Made by a program: the position numbers and the translations under genes | Shown: one piece after another, positions 15,791 to 23,709 of the stretch | Position numbering within the stretch: the stretch's first letter is position 1 | How the letters are laid out: every line of letters starts with the position of its first letter | The notes under the pieces: model-generated | The model's database searches: none | Told to the model about the DNA's origin: nothing | Seen by the model: only the letters and a program-made list of their open reading frames with translations | Assembly (NCBI GenBank): GCA_021296255.1 | Contig: JAGWAU010000010.1 | Span: 53,691-117,690, forward strand | Reading direction: 5' to 3' | Origin: Alphaproteobacteria bacterium | GTDB lineage: Bacteria > Pseudomonadota > Alphaproteobacteria > UBA2966 | DNA length: 64,000 nt

Positions 15791-17452
15791 CTACGCACCA
15801 TAGGCCTCGCGGGCTTGGGTCTCCGAGACCAACCCTTCCTTCAGGTCGTTTTCCACGGCGGCGCGGTCGCGGGCGGTCGGATCTCCAAAGCCGCCGCCGC
15901 CCGGATATCGCAGGGTCAACCTGTCCCCGGGAGCGAGCGATATCTCCCGGTGTCCGGTAAAGGGCGCGTCGTCGTTGACGCGAACGTGTCCGTTCGCTCC
16001 TGCGCGGCCGCCGAGCAGGCCGGGCGCTCCGGCGTCGTAGCGGCCGCCGATGATCGTCCCCGCGATGGGGTGAACGCCACCGTTTCGCAGGACGACCTCC
16101 TGTCCCAGTCCACCCCGGAACCGGCCGGGCCCACCGGAGTCCGCCACGAGAAACTTCTGGTCGCACACCAGAGGAGATTCGATCTCGAGAAGTTCCACCG
16201 GCGTATTCGAGAGATTGGCCGGATAAACCGTGGTCGTCGCCCCGTCCCGGTCGTGGCCCGCGCCCTGCCCGCCGGCGGCGTTGAAATGCTGAACGAACGG
16301 CGCCCCGTCATCCATCTTGCCCGCGAATATCGAGAGCCACAGGGGATAGGTTCCGCAAGGCGCGATGACCTTGTCCGGCAGCTTCCGTGAAAGCGCCACG
16401 AAGACGGCTTCGGCGATGTGATAGACGATGTCCGTGCGCCACATGCACGGCGCCGGATAGACGGCGTTCAGGATCGTGCCCTCCGGTGCCGTGACGGTGA
16501 ACGGCCGGTAGCACCCGACGTTGTTGGGAATGTGCGGGTGCAGCGCGCACTTCACGCCGAACACCACGTACGCGTACGTGATATTGTAGACCGCATTGAC
16601 CGGCAGATCGACCTGCGGGGAGGAACCGGTGAAATCGGCATGAATGCGGTCGCCGGAAATCTCGAGTTCGAGACGGATGCGCAGCGGATTGCCCGAACGG
16701 TCCGTGATGCCGAGATCGAGATCGTGGGCGTACACGCCGTCGGGCACTTCGGCGATCGCCGACCGCATGCTCGTCTCGCTGTGCGCCATGATCTGGGACG
16801 ACAGTCCGGTCAGCGACTGCAGTCCCCGCTCCCGCATCGTCTCGCCTAGTCGCCGGCCGCCGACGTGATTGCACGCCACTTGAGCCCGCAGGTCGCCGAT
16901 CACCTTGTCCGGCATCCGTACGTTGCGCTCGACGATGTTGAAGAGATCCCGGTTGGGCTCGCCCGCGACGAAGAGCTTGGAGATCGGGATGATCAGGCCT
17001 TCCTCATAGACTTCGCGCGTATCCGGCGAGGCCAGGCGCCCCCCGATGTCCACGTGGTGCGCCGAACTGGCGGCGAAGCCGATCAACTGCCCATCCAGGA
17101 ACGCCGGCGACGCGACGAAAACGTCCGGCGTGTGCCCCGAGCCGAACCAGGGGTCGTTGGTGATCAATACGTCGCCGGGGGACAGCGAGTCCGCCGGATG
17201 CACCTCGAGGAACTGGTGCATCACCCGGGTCATGGCACCGATCTGGCCGGGCGTGCAGTGCGTCGCCTCGGCCATCATCTCGCCGTCGGCGTCATAGACG
17301 GCGCAGGCGTAATCGTGATTGTCCCGCACGACATGGGAAAACGCCGTCTTTTCCAGCGCGACCGCCATTTCGTCGGCAACGGCGATCAGGCGCGACCACA
17401 GGACCTGGAACGTGATCGGATCGATGTTGGGAATGGGTTTTCGAGACGTCAT
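15791..17452 (-). CDS. hydantoinase B/oxoprolinase family protein (HyuB)
   Basis: This 553-residue protein has the HyuB features PITFQVLWSRLIAVADEMA, ALEKTAFSHVVRDNHDYACAV split over the first 60 residues, ITNDPWFGSGHTPDV, HHVDIGG and a glycine-rich C-terminus (PGGGGFGDP). With HyuA it forms ATP-dependent hydantoin, N-methylhydantoin or acetone-carboxylase-like enzymes that open cyclic amides or carboxylate ketones. The start lies 4 bases after HyuA stops, so the pair is coupled. The metal-binding Asp and His residues of the HxD-type sites appear present. The precise substrate (hydantoin, 5-oxoproline, a keto compound) is not determined. Confidence 0.88.
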   Translation of the reverse strand: MTSRKPIPNIDPITFQVLWSRLIAVADEMAVALEKTAFSHVVRDNHDYACAVYDADGEMMAEATHCTPGQIGAMTRVMHQFLEVHPADSLSPGDVLITNDPWFGSGHTPDVFVASPAFLDGQLIGFAASSAHHVDIGGRLASPDTREVYEEGLIIPISKLFVAGEPNRDLFNIVERNVRMPDKVIGDLRAQVACNHVGGRRLGETMRERGLQSLTGLSSQIMAHSETSMRSAIAEVPDGVYAHDLDLGITDRSGNPLRIRLELEISGDRIHADFTGSSPQVDLPVNAVYNITYAYVVFGVKCALHPHIPNNVGCYRPFTVTAPEGTILNAVYPAPCMWRTDIVYHIAEAVFVALSRKLPDKVIAPCGTYPLWLSIFAGKMDDGAPFVQHFNAAGGQGAGHDRDGATTTVYPANLSNTPVELLEIESPLVCDQKFLVADSGGPGRFRGGLGQEVVLRNGGVHPIAGTIIGGRYDAGAPGLLGGRAGANGHVRVNDDAPFTGHREISLAPGDRLTLRYPGGGGFGDPTARDRAAVENDLKEGLVSETQAREAYGA

Positions 17453-17456
17453 GACA

Positions 17457-19577
17457 TCACCTCACCGTCACCATGATCCACCCACCGGCATCCGTCACGG
17501 CGCCGGCGCCCGGACCGATGACCAGAGTCGAATCGGGCGCTTCCACGATCGCCGGCCCTTCGAACCCGGCATCGGGTCCCAGAAGGTCCAGGCGGTACAC
17601 GTCATGCTCCACAAACGCAGCCTCGTCCGGCGCATAGGCCGGTCGGGTTCCCGTGCGCGCGGCCCGTGCCTCCCCCCGCCTGCCCGCGAATTTGAGGTCC
17701 AGCGACGGCTGCTCGCTCGCAGCGCTGACGATCACCCGCAGCGTCCTCAGTTGCGGCTCCAGATCGTCGTAGGCATAGCCGTAACGCGCCCTGTATTCCT
17801 CGGCGAAGCGTCCGGCGATGCCGTCGAACGGCACGCGGTCTCCCGGCCCGCCGCCGATGTCGAAACGGATGTTGGAGCCCTGCCCCCGGTAGCACATGTC
17901 GAGCGCGCGGGAACAGACGACCGCCGCGCCTTCCCGTGCTGCCCTGACGACGGCCATGCCCTCCGCTTCCAGTTCGCGGAACATGTCTTCGAGGACGCCC
18001 TCGGTCATCGACTCGAGCGGCGCCACGTGCGTCCGCGACACCTCGTAGGAGATCGGCGCGACGACGAACCCGAGCGCCGAGAACACGCCGGCGCCGACCG
18101 GGACGAGCACGCTCGAGATTCCGAGCTTTCGCGCGACTTCCACGGCATGCACCGGCCCCGCGCCGCCGAACGCGACCATCGTCGCGGCGCCGGCGTCGCC
18201 GCCGTGTTCCGCGATGTGGTAACGCGCGGCGCCGGCCATGTTCTCGTTGACGACTTCGTGGATTCCCCAGGCGGCCTGCTCGATCGCGAGGTTGAGCGGT
18301 TCGGCGACCGCCCGCCGGATACCCTCCACCGCCTCGCGCTGGCGCAACCCCATCTCTCCGCCGAGGAAGAAACTGGGGTTGAGGTATCCGAGCACGAGGT
18401 CGGCGTCGGTGACGGTCGGCCGGTCTCCGCCCAGTCCGTAGCAGATGGGACCCGGATCGGCGCCGGCGCTCTGCGGGCCGACCCGCACCAGCGCCATGTC
18501 GTCGATTTGGGCGATGCTTCCGCCGCCCGCCCCGATCTCGATGACGTTGACGGTCGGCGCGGCAATGGGCGTTCCGCTGCCCTTCTTGAACCTGTGGACC
18601 CGGTCCACCTCGAACTCGGTCGTGATCGGCAACCGTCCCTGCCGGATATGGCAAGCCTTGGCCGTCGTCCCCCCCATGTCGAAGGACAGCAGTTCCGGAA
18701 GATCGGCGAGCTCGCCGATGTGGGCGGCGGCCAAGGCCCCGCCCACGGGACCCGACTCCACCAGCCGCACCGGATACCGTCCGGCCGTCTCGGCCGAAAT
18801 CACGCCGCCCCCGGACAGCATCAGGTAAAGCCCGCGTTCAAACGAACGGTTCTTCAGCCGATCGTCGAGGCGGCGCAGGTATCGTCCGACCAGGGGTTTG
18901 ACGAACGCGTTGACCACCGTGGTGCTGGTACGGGGGTACTCCTGGATCTCCGGCAGGACGTCCGACGAGAGCGACAGCGTGATGTCGGGACAGTGACGGG
19001 CGGCGAGATCGGCGAATGCGCGCTCGTTGGCGGGATTTGCATAGGAATGAAGAAAGCACACGGCGAGCGACTCGATTTCCCGCTCGACGAGGGCGTCGAG
19101 CACCCGCCGCCCTTCGTCCGCGTCAAGCGGCTGCACGACCCTGCCGTCGGCGTATACGCGCTCCGTCACTTCGAAACACAGGTCCCGCGGCACCAGGGCG
19201 ACCGGATATCGCGCGGTGATGTCGTAGGTGTCGTAGCGGGCTTCCCGCCGCATCGCCAAGATGTCCCGAAAACCCTTGCTGGTCACGAGCGCGGTCCGGG
19301 CGCCCGTTCGTTCGATCAGGGCGTTGATGACGAGGGTGGTGCCGTGGATGACGTGCTCGGTCGCGCCGAGAAAGGCGGGGCACCGCTCGTCGATCGCGGC
19401 GATGCCCCGGTCCACCGCTTCGGACGGATCGGACAGTGTGGTGAGGACCTTGAAAAACTGCAGGTCGCCGGTTTCGCCGTCGAGCAGCACGAAATCGGTA
19501 AACGTTCCGCCGATATCACAGCCCAGTCTGAACACCGGTTGCGCCCGATCCTCTCGCGATGCCCTGCCTCGCCACAC
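17457..19577 (-). CDS. hydantoinase/oxoprolinase A family protein (HyuA)
   Basis: This 706-residue ATPase-fold subunit has the phosphate-binding GCDIGGTFTDFVLLD at the start, VIHGTTLVINALIER, DMGGTTAKACHI (second phosphate loop) and GAGGGSIAQIDD with GPQSAGADPGPICYG, all hallmarks of the hydantoinase A/oxoprolinase family. It phosphorylates the substrate while HyuB completes hydrolysis or carboxylation. The annotated start is a GTG at 19577 with a weak ribosome site; a second GTG lies about 15 codons downstream (before FRLGCDIGG). It is divergent from the Rieske oxygenase gene across about 110 bases. Confidence 0.88.
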   Translation of the reverse strand: MWRGRASREDRAQPVFRLGCDIGGTFTDFVLLDGETGDLQFFKVLTTLSDPSEAVDRGIAAIDERCPAFLGATEHVIHGTTLVINALIERTGARTALVTSKGFRDILAMRREARYDTYDITARYPVALVPRDLCFEVTERVYADGRVVQPLDADEGRRVLDALVEREIESLAVCFLHSYANPANERAFADLAARHCPDITLSLSSDVLPEIQEYPRTSTTVVNAFVKPLVGRYLRRLDDRLKNRSFERGLYLMLSGGGVISAETAGRYPVRLVESGPVGGALAAAHIGELADLPELLSFDMGGTTAKACHIRQGRLPITTEFEVDRVHRFKKGSGTPIAAPTVNVIEIGAGGGSIAQIDDMALVRVGPQSAGADPGPICYGLGGDRPTVTDADLVLGYLNPSFFLGGEMGLRQREAVEGIRRAVAEPLNLAIEQAAWGIHEVVNENMAGAARYHIAEHGGDAGAATMVAFGGAGPVHAVEVARKLGISSVLVPVGAGVFSALGFVVAPISYEVSRTHVAPLESMTEGVLEDMFRELEAEGMAVVRAAREGAAVVCSRALDMCYRGQGSNIRFDIGGGPGDRVPFDGIAGRFAEEYRARYGYAYDDLEPQLRTLRVIVSAASEQPSLDLKFAGRRGEARAARTGTRPAYAPDEAAFVEHDVYRLDLLGPDAGFEGPAIVEAPDSTLVIGPGAGAVTDAGGWIMVTVR

Positions 19578-19688
19578 CTTCTCGTATTCGTACCGGTCGG
19601 TTCAAGCCGTCGTGGGCGTGATAAGCTTTCGGGCAGCCCGGCACGGCCACGGGCATCAGGCGTTCCAGGACAGGAGGGAGGCAGCGTC

Positions 19689-21062
19689 ATGGACGGAACC
19701 GGACAGGTCAGGCTGCCGGAAGGCCGTTTCGACGGGTACGAAAAATCATCGCGCCCGCCGGAGGACGCGGTTCTGACCCGCGTCGGACCCGGCACGCCCT
19801 GCGGCGAGTACTGGCGCCGGTTCTGGTTTCCGGTCGCCATGACCCGGGAGGTGATGGACGTGCCCCTGCGGATCCGCATCCTGGGCGAGGACCTGATCCT
19901 GTTCCGGGACGGCTCGGGTCGCCACGGCCTGCTCCAGCTGCATTGCAGCCACCGCAACACCTCCCTGGAATTCGGCCTCATCGAGGAGCGCGGGATCAGC
20001 TGCTGTTACCACGGCTGGCACTACGACATCGACGGCACGATCCTGGCGACGCCGGGCGACGCAGACAGCGGGGTCAAGGACCGCGTGCGTCACGGGGCCT
20101 ATCCGGTCATCGAATACAAGGGCCTGATCTTCGCCTATCTGGGACCGCCGGCCGAGATGCCGCGGTTCCCCGTATTCGACTCCTTCGAACTTCCCGACGT
20201 CGAGATGGTGCCCTACTCGATCGCCATGCCGTGCAACTGGCTCCAGGTGGCCGAGAACACGATGGATCCCATGCACGCGGCGTTCCTCCACTCCCGCGAA
20301 CGGGACATGCATTTCGGTTCGACCTGGGGCGAACTGCCGCTGATCGAGTGGTACGACGGCGATTGGAAGATGAACCTGACCATGACACGCAGATTGGGGG
20401 ACATGATCTGGGTCACCATCCAGGAGACCGTCTATCCGGCCAACAGCACGGTCGGATACCTGTGGGAGGAAGGGACGGAGGAGAAGTATTTCACGCGTGT
20501 CGGTTTCAACAAGTGGACGGTGCCCCATGACGACACGAACTGCATGGTGATCGCTTGGCGCCACTTTGGCGACATCGACGCCAGAGGTATGGGCAGGCCG
20601 GAGCTGGTCGGCAAACAGTCGGTGGATTTCCCCGGACAAACGGGTGCCGAGCCCTACCACGAACGGCAGCGCAACCCCAACGATTTCGAGGCGCAGGTCG
20701 GACAGGGTCCCATTTCCGTGCACGCGACGGAGAATCTGGTCGCCCACGACCAGGGAGTGGCGTTGTTGCGCAGACACATCCGGGAGGGGATCGAGGCGGT
20801 GCGGCGGGGCGAGGGCGTTCCCCGCCCACCGCAGGACGGATCGTTGCTGTCGTGCTATGCTCAGAACACGGTGCTGCCGATCACGGTCCGAAAAGGCCTG
20901 CACGATGACCGGTTGCTGCGGGACGTGGCCAGAGCGGTGTTCGATACGGTGGCCTCGGGCGACGGCCGGACCGAACCGGAGCGTACCGAATACATCCGGA
21001 ATTCGTTAAAGCAACTCCCGCGCGATCTGCGATTCCTGCCTGCGGACACCGCCGCTGAATGA
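19689..21062 (+). CDS. Rieske non-haem iron oxygenase, alpha subunit
   Basis: This 457-residue product starts at ATG 19689 with GGAGG 7 bases upstream. It has the Rieske 2Fe-2S motif CSH...CCYHGWH (C-x-H then C-x2-H) and the catalytic iron site ENTMDPMHAAFLH (D-x2-H-x4-H), in the usual order. The N-terminal GTPCGEYWRRFWFPVAM and the overall length match phthalate 4,5-dioxygenase-like and related demethylating or ring-hydroxylating oxygenases. An electron-transfer reductase is required but none is encoded nearby. The divergent HyuBA genes suggest attack on an N-containing ring or amide; this is inference from context. Confidence 0.88.
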   Translation: MDGTGQVRLPEGRFDGYEKSSRPPEDAVLTRVGPGTPCGEYWRRFWFPVAMTREVMDVPLRIRILGEDLILFRDGSGRHGLLQLHCSHRNTSLEFGLIEERGISCCYHGWHYDIDGTILATPGDADSGVKDRVRHGAYPVIEYKGLIFAYLGPPAEMPRFPVFDSFELPDVEMVPYSIAMPCNWLQVAENTMDPMHAAFLHSRERDMHFGSTWGELPLIEWYDGDWKMNLTMTRRLGDMIWVTIQETVYPANSTVGYLWEEGTEEKYFTRVGFNKWTVPHDDTNCMVIAWRHFGDIDARGMGRPELVGKQSVDFPGQTGAEPYHERQRNPNDFEAQVGQGPISVHATENLVAHDQGVALLRRHIREGIEAVRRGEGVPRPPQDGSLLSCYAQNTVLPITVRKGLHDDRLLRDVARAVFDTVASGDGRTEPERTEYIRNSLKQLPRDLRFLPADTAAE

Positions 21063-21078
21063 CTCTCAGAGAGACGGC

Positions 21079-22014
21079 ATGGCGGAGAACGACCTGAAGA
21101 TTGCCGTGATGGGGGCCGGCGCGGTCGGCGGGTACTACGGTGCCCGTTTGGCTGCCGGCGGGACGGACGTCACGTTCATCGCCCGGGGCGCCCACCTTCG
21201 GGCGATTCGGGAGAACGGCCTGCAGGTTCGAAGCCCCCTCGGTGACGTGACCATCGATCCGGCGAAATCCACGGACGATCCGGGCGAGGTCGGACCCGTC
21301 GACATCGTTCTGCTCATGGTGAAGCTCTACGACGTCGCGGCGGCCGCGGAACGGATTTGGCCAATGCTCGAGCCCGAAACCGGTGTCGTGGCGCTGCAAA
21401 ACGGCGTCGACGCTCCCGACATTCTCGGGAACACCATCGGCCGTGAGCACGTCCTGGCCGGATCGATCTACATTCCGGCCATGATCGAGGAGCCCGGCGT
21501 CATCGTGCACGGCGGTGACTTCGCCAAAGCCGTCTTCGGAGAGCTCAACGGTGACAGGAGCGGTCGCGCCGAGGCCTTGCTCCGGGCGTTCCGGGATGCC
21601 GGCGTCGATGCCGAGATCACGGACGACGTCGAGTCGACGCTGTGGACGAAATTTGTCCTGCTCTGCGCGGTGAGCGCCACCAACGCCATCACGCGCGGCC
21701 CGACCCGTCCGGTGCTCCAGGACCCCGACATGCGCGGGATGTTCACGGACGCCCTGCGCGAGACCGAGGCGGTAGCACGGGCACGCGGCGTGAACCTGGA
21801 TCCCGATATCGTCGCCAAGCAGCTCGCAATGGCCGAGGCGTTTCCGGCGGACGTGAAAGCATCGCTCCTTCAGGACCTGGAGGCGGGCAAACGCCTGGAG
21901 GTCGAGTACCTGAGCGGCACGGTATCGCGGCTCGGCGCCGAGCACGGCGTGGCGACGCCGGTGCACTCGACGATCTACGCGGCGTTGAAGCCGTTCATGA
22001 ACGGGGGCGGTTGA
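21079..22014 (+). CDS. 2-dehydropantoate 2-reductase (PanE/ApbA)-like
   Basis: This 311-residue NADPH-dependent reductase has LKIAVMGAGAVGGYYGARLAAGG at the N-terminus, FIARGAHLRAI, the conserved catalytic Lys region WTKFVLLCAVSATNAI and the C-terminal KRLEVEYLSGTVSRLG with its acid and asparagine-site equivalents. True PanE makes pantoate for vitamin B5, but many catabolic clusters contain PanE-like 2-oxoacid reductases. It starts 16 bases after the Rieske gene and is probably cotranscribed, favouring a catabolic role. Both options remain open. Confidence 0.82.
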   Translation: MAENDLKIAVMGAGAVGGYYGARLAAGGTDVTFIARGAHLRAIRENGLQVRSPLGDVTIDPAKSTDDPGEVGPVDIVLLMVKLYDVAAAAERIWPMLEPETGVVALQNGVDAPDILGNTIGREHVLAGSIYIPAMIEEPGVIVHGGDFAKAVFGELNGDRSGRAEALLRAFRDAGVDAEITDDVESTLWTKFVLLCAVSATNAITRGPTRPVLQDPDMRGMFTDALRETEAVARARGVNLDPDIVAKQLAMAEAFPADVKASLLQDLEAGKRLEVEYLSGTVSRLGAEHGVATPVHSTIYAALKPFMNGGG

Positions 22015-22057
22015 ACCACCGACATCCGCCGTCGCTGCGGCTCGCTCGAGGCATCGT

Positions 22058-22123
22058 CGGTACGTGGTGTTCCGCTTCGAGGACGGCGAGTCCGTGGACG
22101 TGGAGATCGTGGATTATCGCTGA
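22058..22123 (+). pseudogene. HigB toxin, C-terminal remnant
   Basis: The last 21 codons before a TGA at 22121 read RYVVFRFEDGESVDVEIVDYR. This is the conserved C-terminal strand pair of RelE/HigB toxins (compare R-F-x-W-E-D-G-x-A-x-D-V-E-I-V-D-Y-H). No start or catalytic N-terminal part exists upstream: the frame runs back into the end of the ketopantoate reductase gene without similarity. The antitoxin follows 11 bases later, in the usual higBA order. The toxin has therefore been lost by a deletion whose scar lies at about 22015-22057. Confidence 0.7.
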
Positions 22124-22134
22124 GGGAGTGTGAC

Positions 22135-22437
22135 ATGGACGTGAAGAACGGCACGAGGCCGGTGCGTCCGAGCGAAGTCTTGCGCGAGGAACTCGAACTC
22201 GGGCTTTCGGCCAATTCGCTGTCGAAGACGCCGGGCGCGCCGGTGAACCGGGTGACGATGATCCTGAACGGCCAAGAGGGCGTGAGCGCGGACACAGCGC
22301 TGCAGCTGGCGAGGTATTTCGGGACGACACCGCAACTCTGGATGAACCTGCAGAAGACATGGGAGCTTCGCCAGGCGGACATCGAGGCGGGTCGCGAGAC
22401 CGCCGAGCGAGTGACGCGCCGGCAGTCGGCGGCGTAA
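22135..22437 (+). CDS. higA: HigA-family antitoxin (orphan)
   Basis: This 100-residue XRE-type helix-turn-helix protein has the HigA pattern RPSEVLREELELGLSANSL and VNRVTMILNGQEGVSADTALQLARYFGTTPQLWMNLQ. It begins 11 bases after the stop of the truncated toxin remnant, with GAGGG upstream. HigA antitoxins neutralise HigB and repress their own operon through a palindromic operator. With the toxin lost it may survive as a stand-alone repressor or be decaying. Its own frame is intact. No operator palindrome was found by eye. Confidence 0.85.
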   Translation: MDVKNGTRPVRPSEVLREELELGLSANSLSKTPGAPVNRVTMILNGQEGVSADTALQLARYFGTTPQLWMNLQKTWELRQADIEAGRETAERVTRRQSAA

Positions 22438-22597
22438 GGAGCGGCCGCCGTGCCGGCGTTACCGGCCGGTGAGCCTGCCCCGGTGTCTTAATTGCATCGT
22501 AATCGTTACGTAGATTGGGCTTCCGGACGAAGGGGATGACCATGGCGAGCATCACAGTGGAGTCACGGGATTATCAGGGAAGTCGGGAGGCGCGGGC

Positions 22598-23478
22598 ATG
22601 ACCGAGAAATGGGCCAATCATGACGATGCTGAGCCGCTGAGGTTTTCCATACGCTGCACGCGCGCCTGACGGTCGAACTCATTTCGACGAAACGTCCCCA
22701 GCTCATGACATGCGCTCTGCATGAGGCGCTGTCCGTCGTCATGGAGCGGAACACGGAGCCATATGATTTTCTGCCCGTCGTAGTTCCCGGAGACGGTCAG
22801 CAAGACCAGATCGTCGGCCTGTGTCACGCGGCCAAGTTCTTCGATGAAACACCGGGTGAAGGGTGCATCAAACAACACTATGCGCCACTCTCCGAAGAAT
22901 ATCTGATCGGAGCCGACGCGAGCATCCCCGACTTTGTCACGGACGCCGATAAAAAGCCCTGCCGGCTTGTGATCTTCGGGGCGAACATCGTCGGACTGGT
23001 CAGCCTGTCTGACCTTCAGAAACTGCCTGTCAGGGCGGCTCTCTTTGCCCCGATCACCGGCTTAGAAATCTCCATGTTCGAGGCGATCAAGAGAGAGTAC
23101 CCGGATGATGACGACTGGAAGCGCCATCTTAGTGGCGGGCGCCGGGAGAAGATCGACAAAGAGATAGGGCTGTCACATTGAGGCGACACTTTCGTCGGTG
23201 CGCTGCTGTTCACGCAGCTTTGCGACAAGTCGGAAATCCTCCTGAAAGGCTTTCAGCTACCGCAAAGCAAGAGGACTATCCGAAATCAACTGGCACAGAT
23301 TGAAGCGCTTCGGGACGAACTGGCTCATGCCAACGAATAGGCAGCGTGGCCCGATCAAGCACGGCATGTGTGTATGGTTGTCCGGGATCTGCTGACGCCA
23401 AGGGAGAGCATCGGGGTCATAAAGCGAAAGGATTCCGGTGTGGCCGGATTCGGTGCCATCCGGAAGAGAGAGACATGA
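22598..23478 (+). pseudogene. CBS-domain-like protein, disrupted
   Basis: The apparent protein (MTEKWANHDD... from 22598, then HTLHARLTVELISTKRPQLM and IVGLVSLSDLQKLPVRAAL) looks like a CBS-domain protein. Three lesions break one frame: a frame change near 22640 (one base short), an in-frame TGA at 23179-23181 and a TAG at 23338-23340. Coding-like sequence (GALLFTQLCDKSEI, then IEALRDELAHANE and PDQARHVCMVVRDLL) continues in the same frame past both stops. A 158-codon stretch from 22705 to 23181 is still open. Selenocysteine readthrough is unlikely because a frameshift and an amber codon are also present. A 21-codon ORF at 22536-22601 precedes it. Confidence 0.6.
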
Positions 23479-23709
23479 CTGAAACCCGTTCAACCGGGAG
23501 CAGGACCCGTATGGCGTCGGAGAAGGGCGCGAGGTAACGCCGCATCAGGGGGCGGTTGCTCTCGCGGGTGGCGGGCTTCCAGCGCCGCGCGCGGCATCGC
23601 GGCTATAGGTCGAAGCCGGCCTAATGAGCGGTTGCGGAACTAAAGACAGCCCTCGGAAACTGGCCTGTCGCGGCTCGCTCAAGGTGCCCCAGGCGCGCCA
23701 CATGTAATT

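Noticed and set aside
17319..19688. Long plus-strand open frame upstream of the Rieske gene
   Set aside because: It is the antisense shadow of the hydantoinase B/A genes; the real start has a strong ribosome site at 19689 and homology begins there.
23179..23181. TGA as a selenocysteine codon in the CBS-like gene
   Set aside because: The same gene also has a frameshift and an amber stop, and no selenoprotein context or hairpin was evident.
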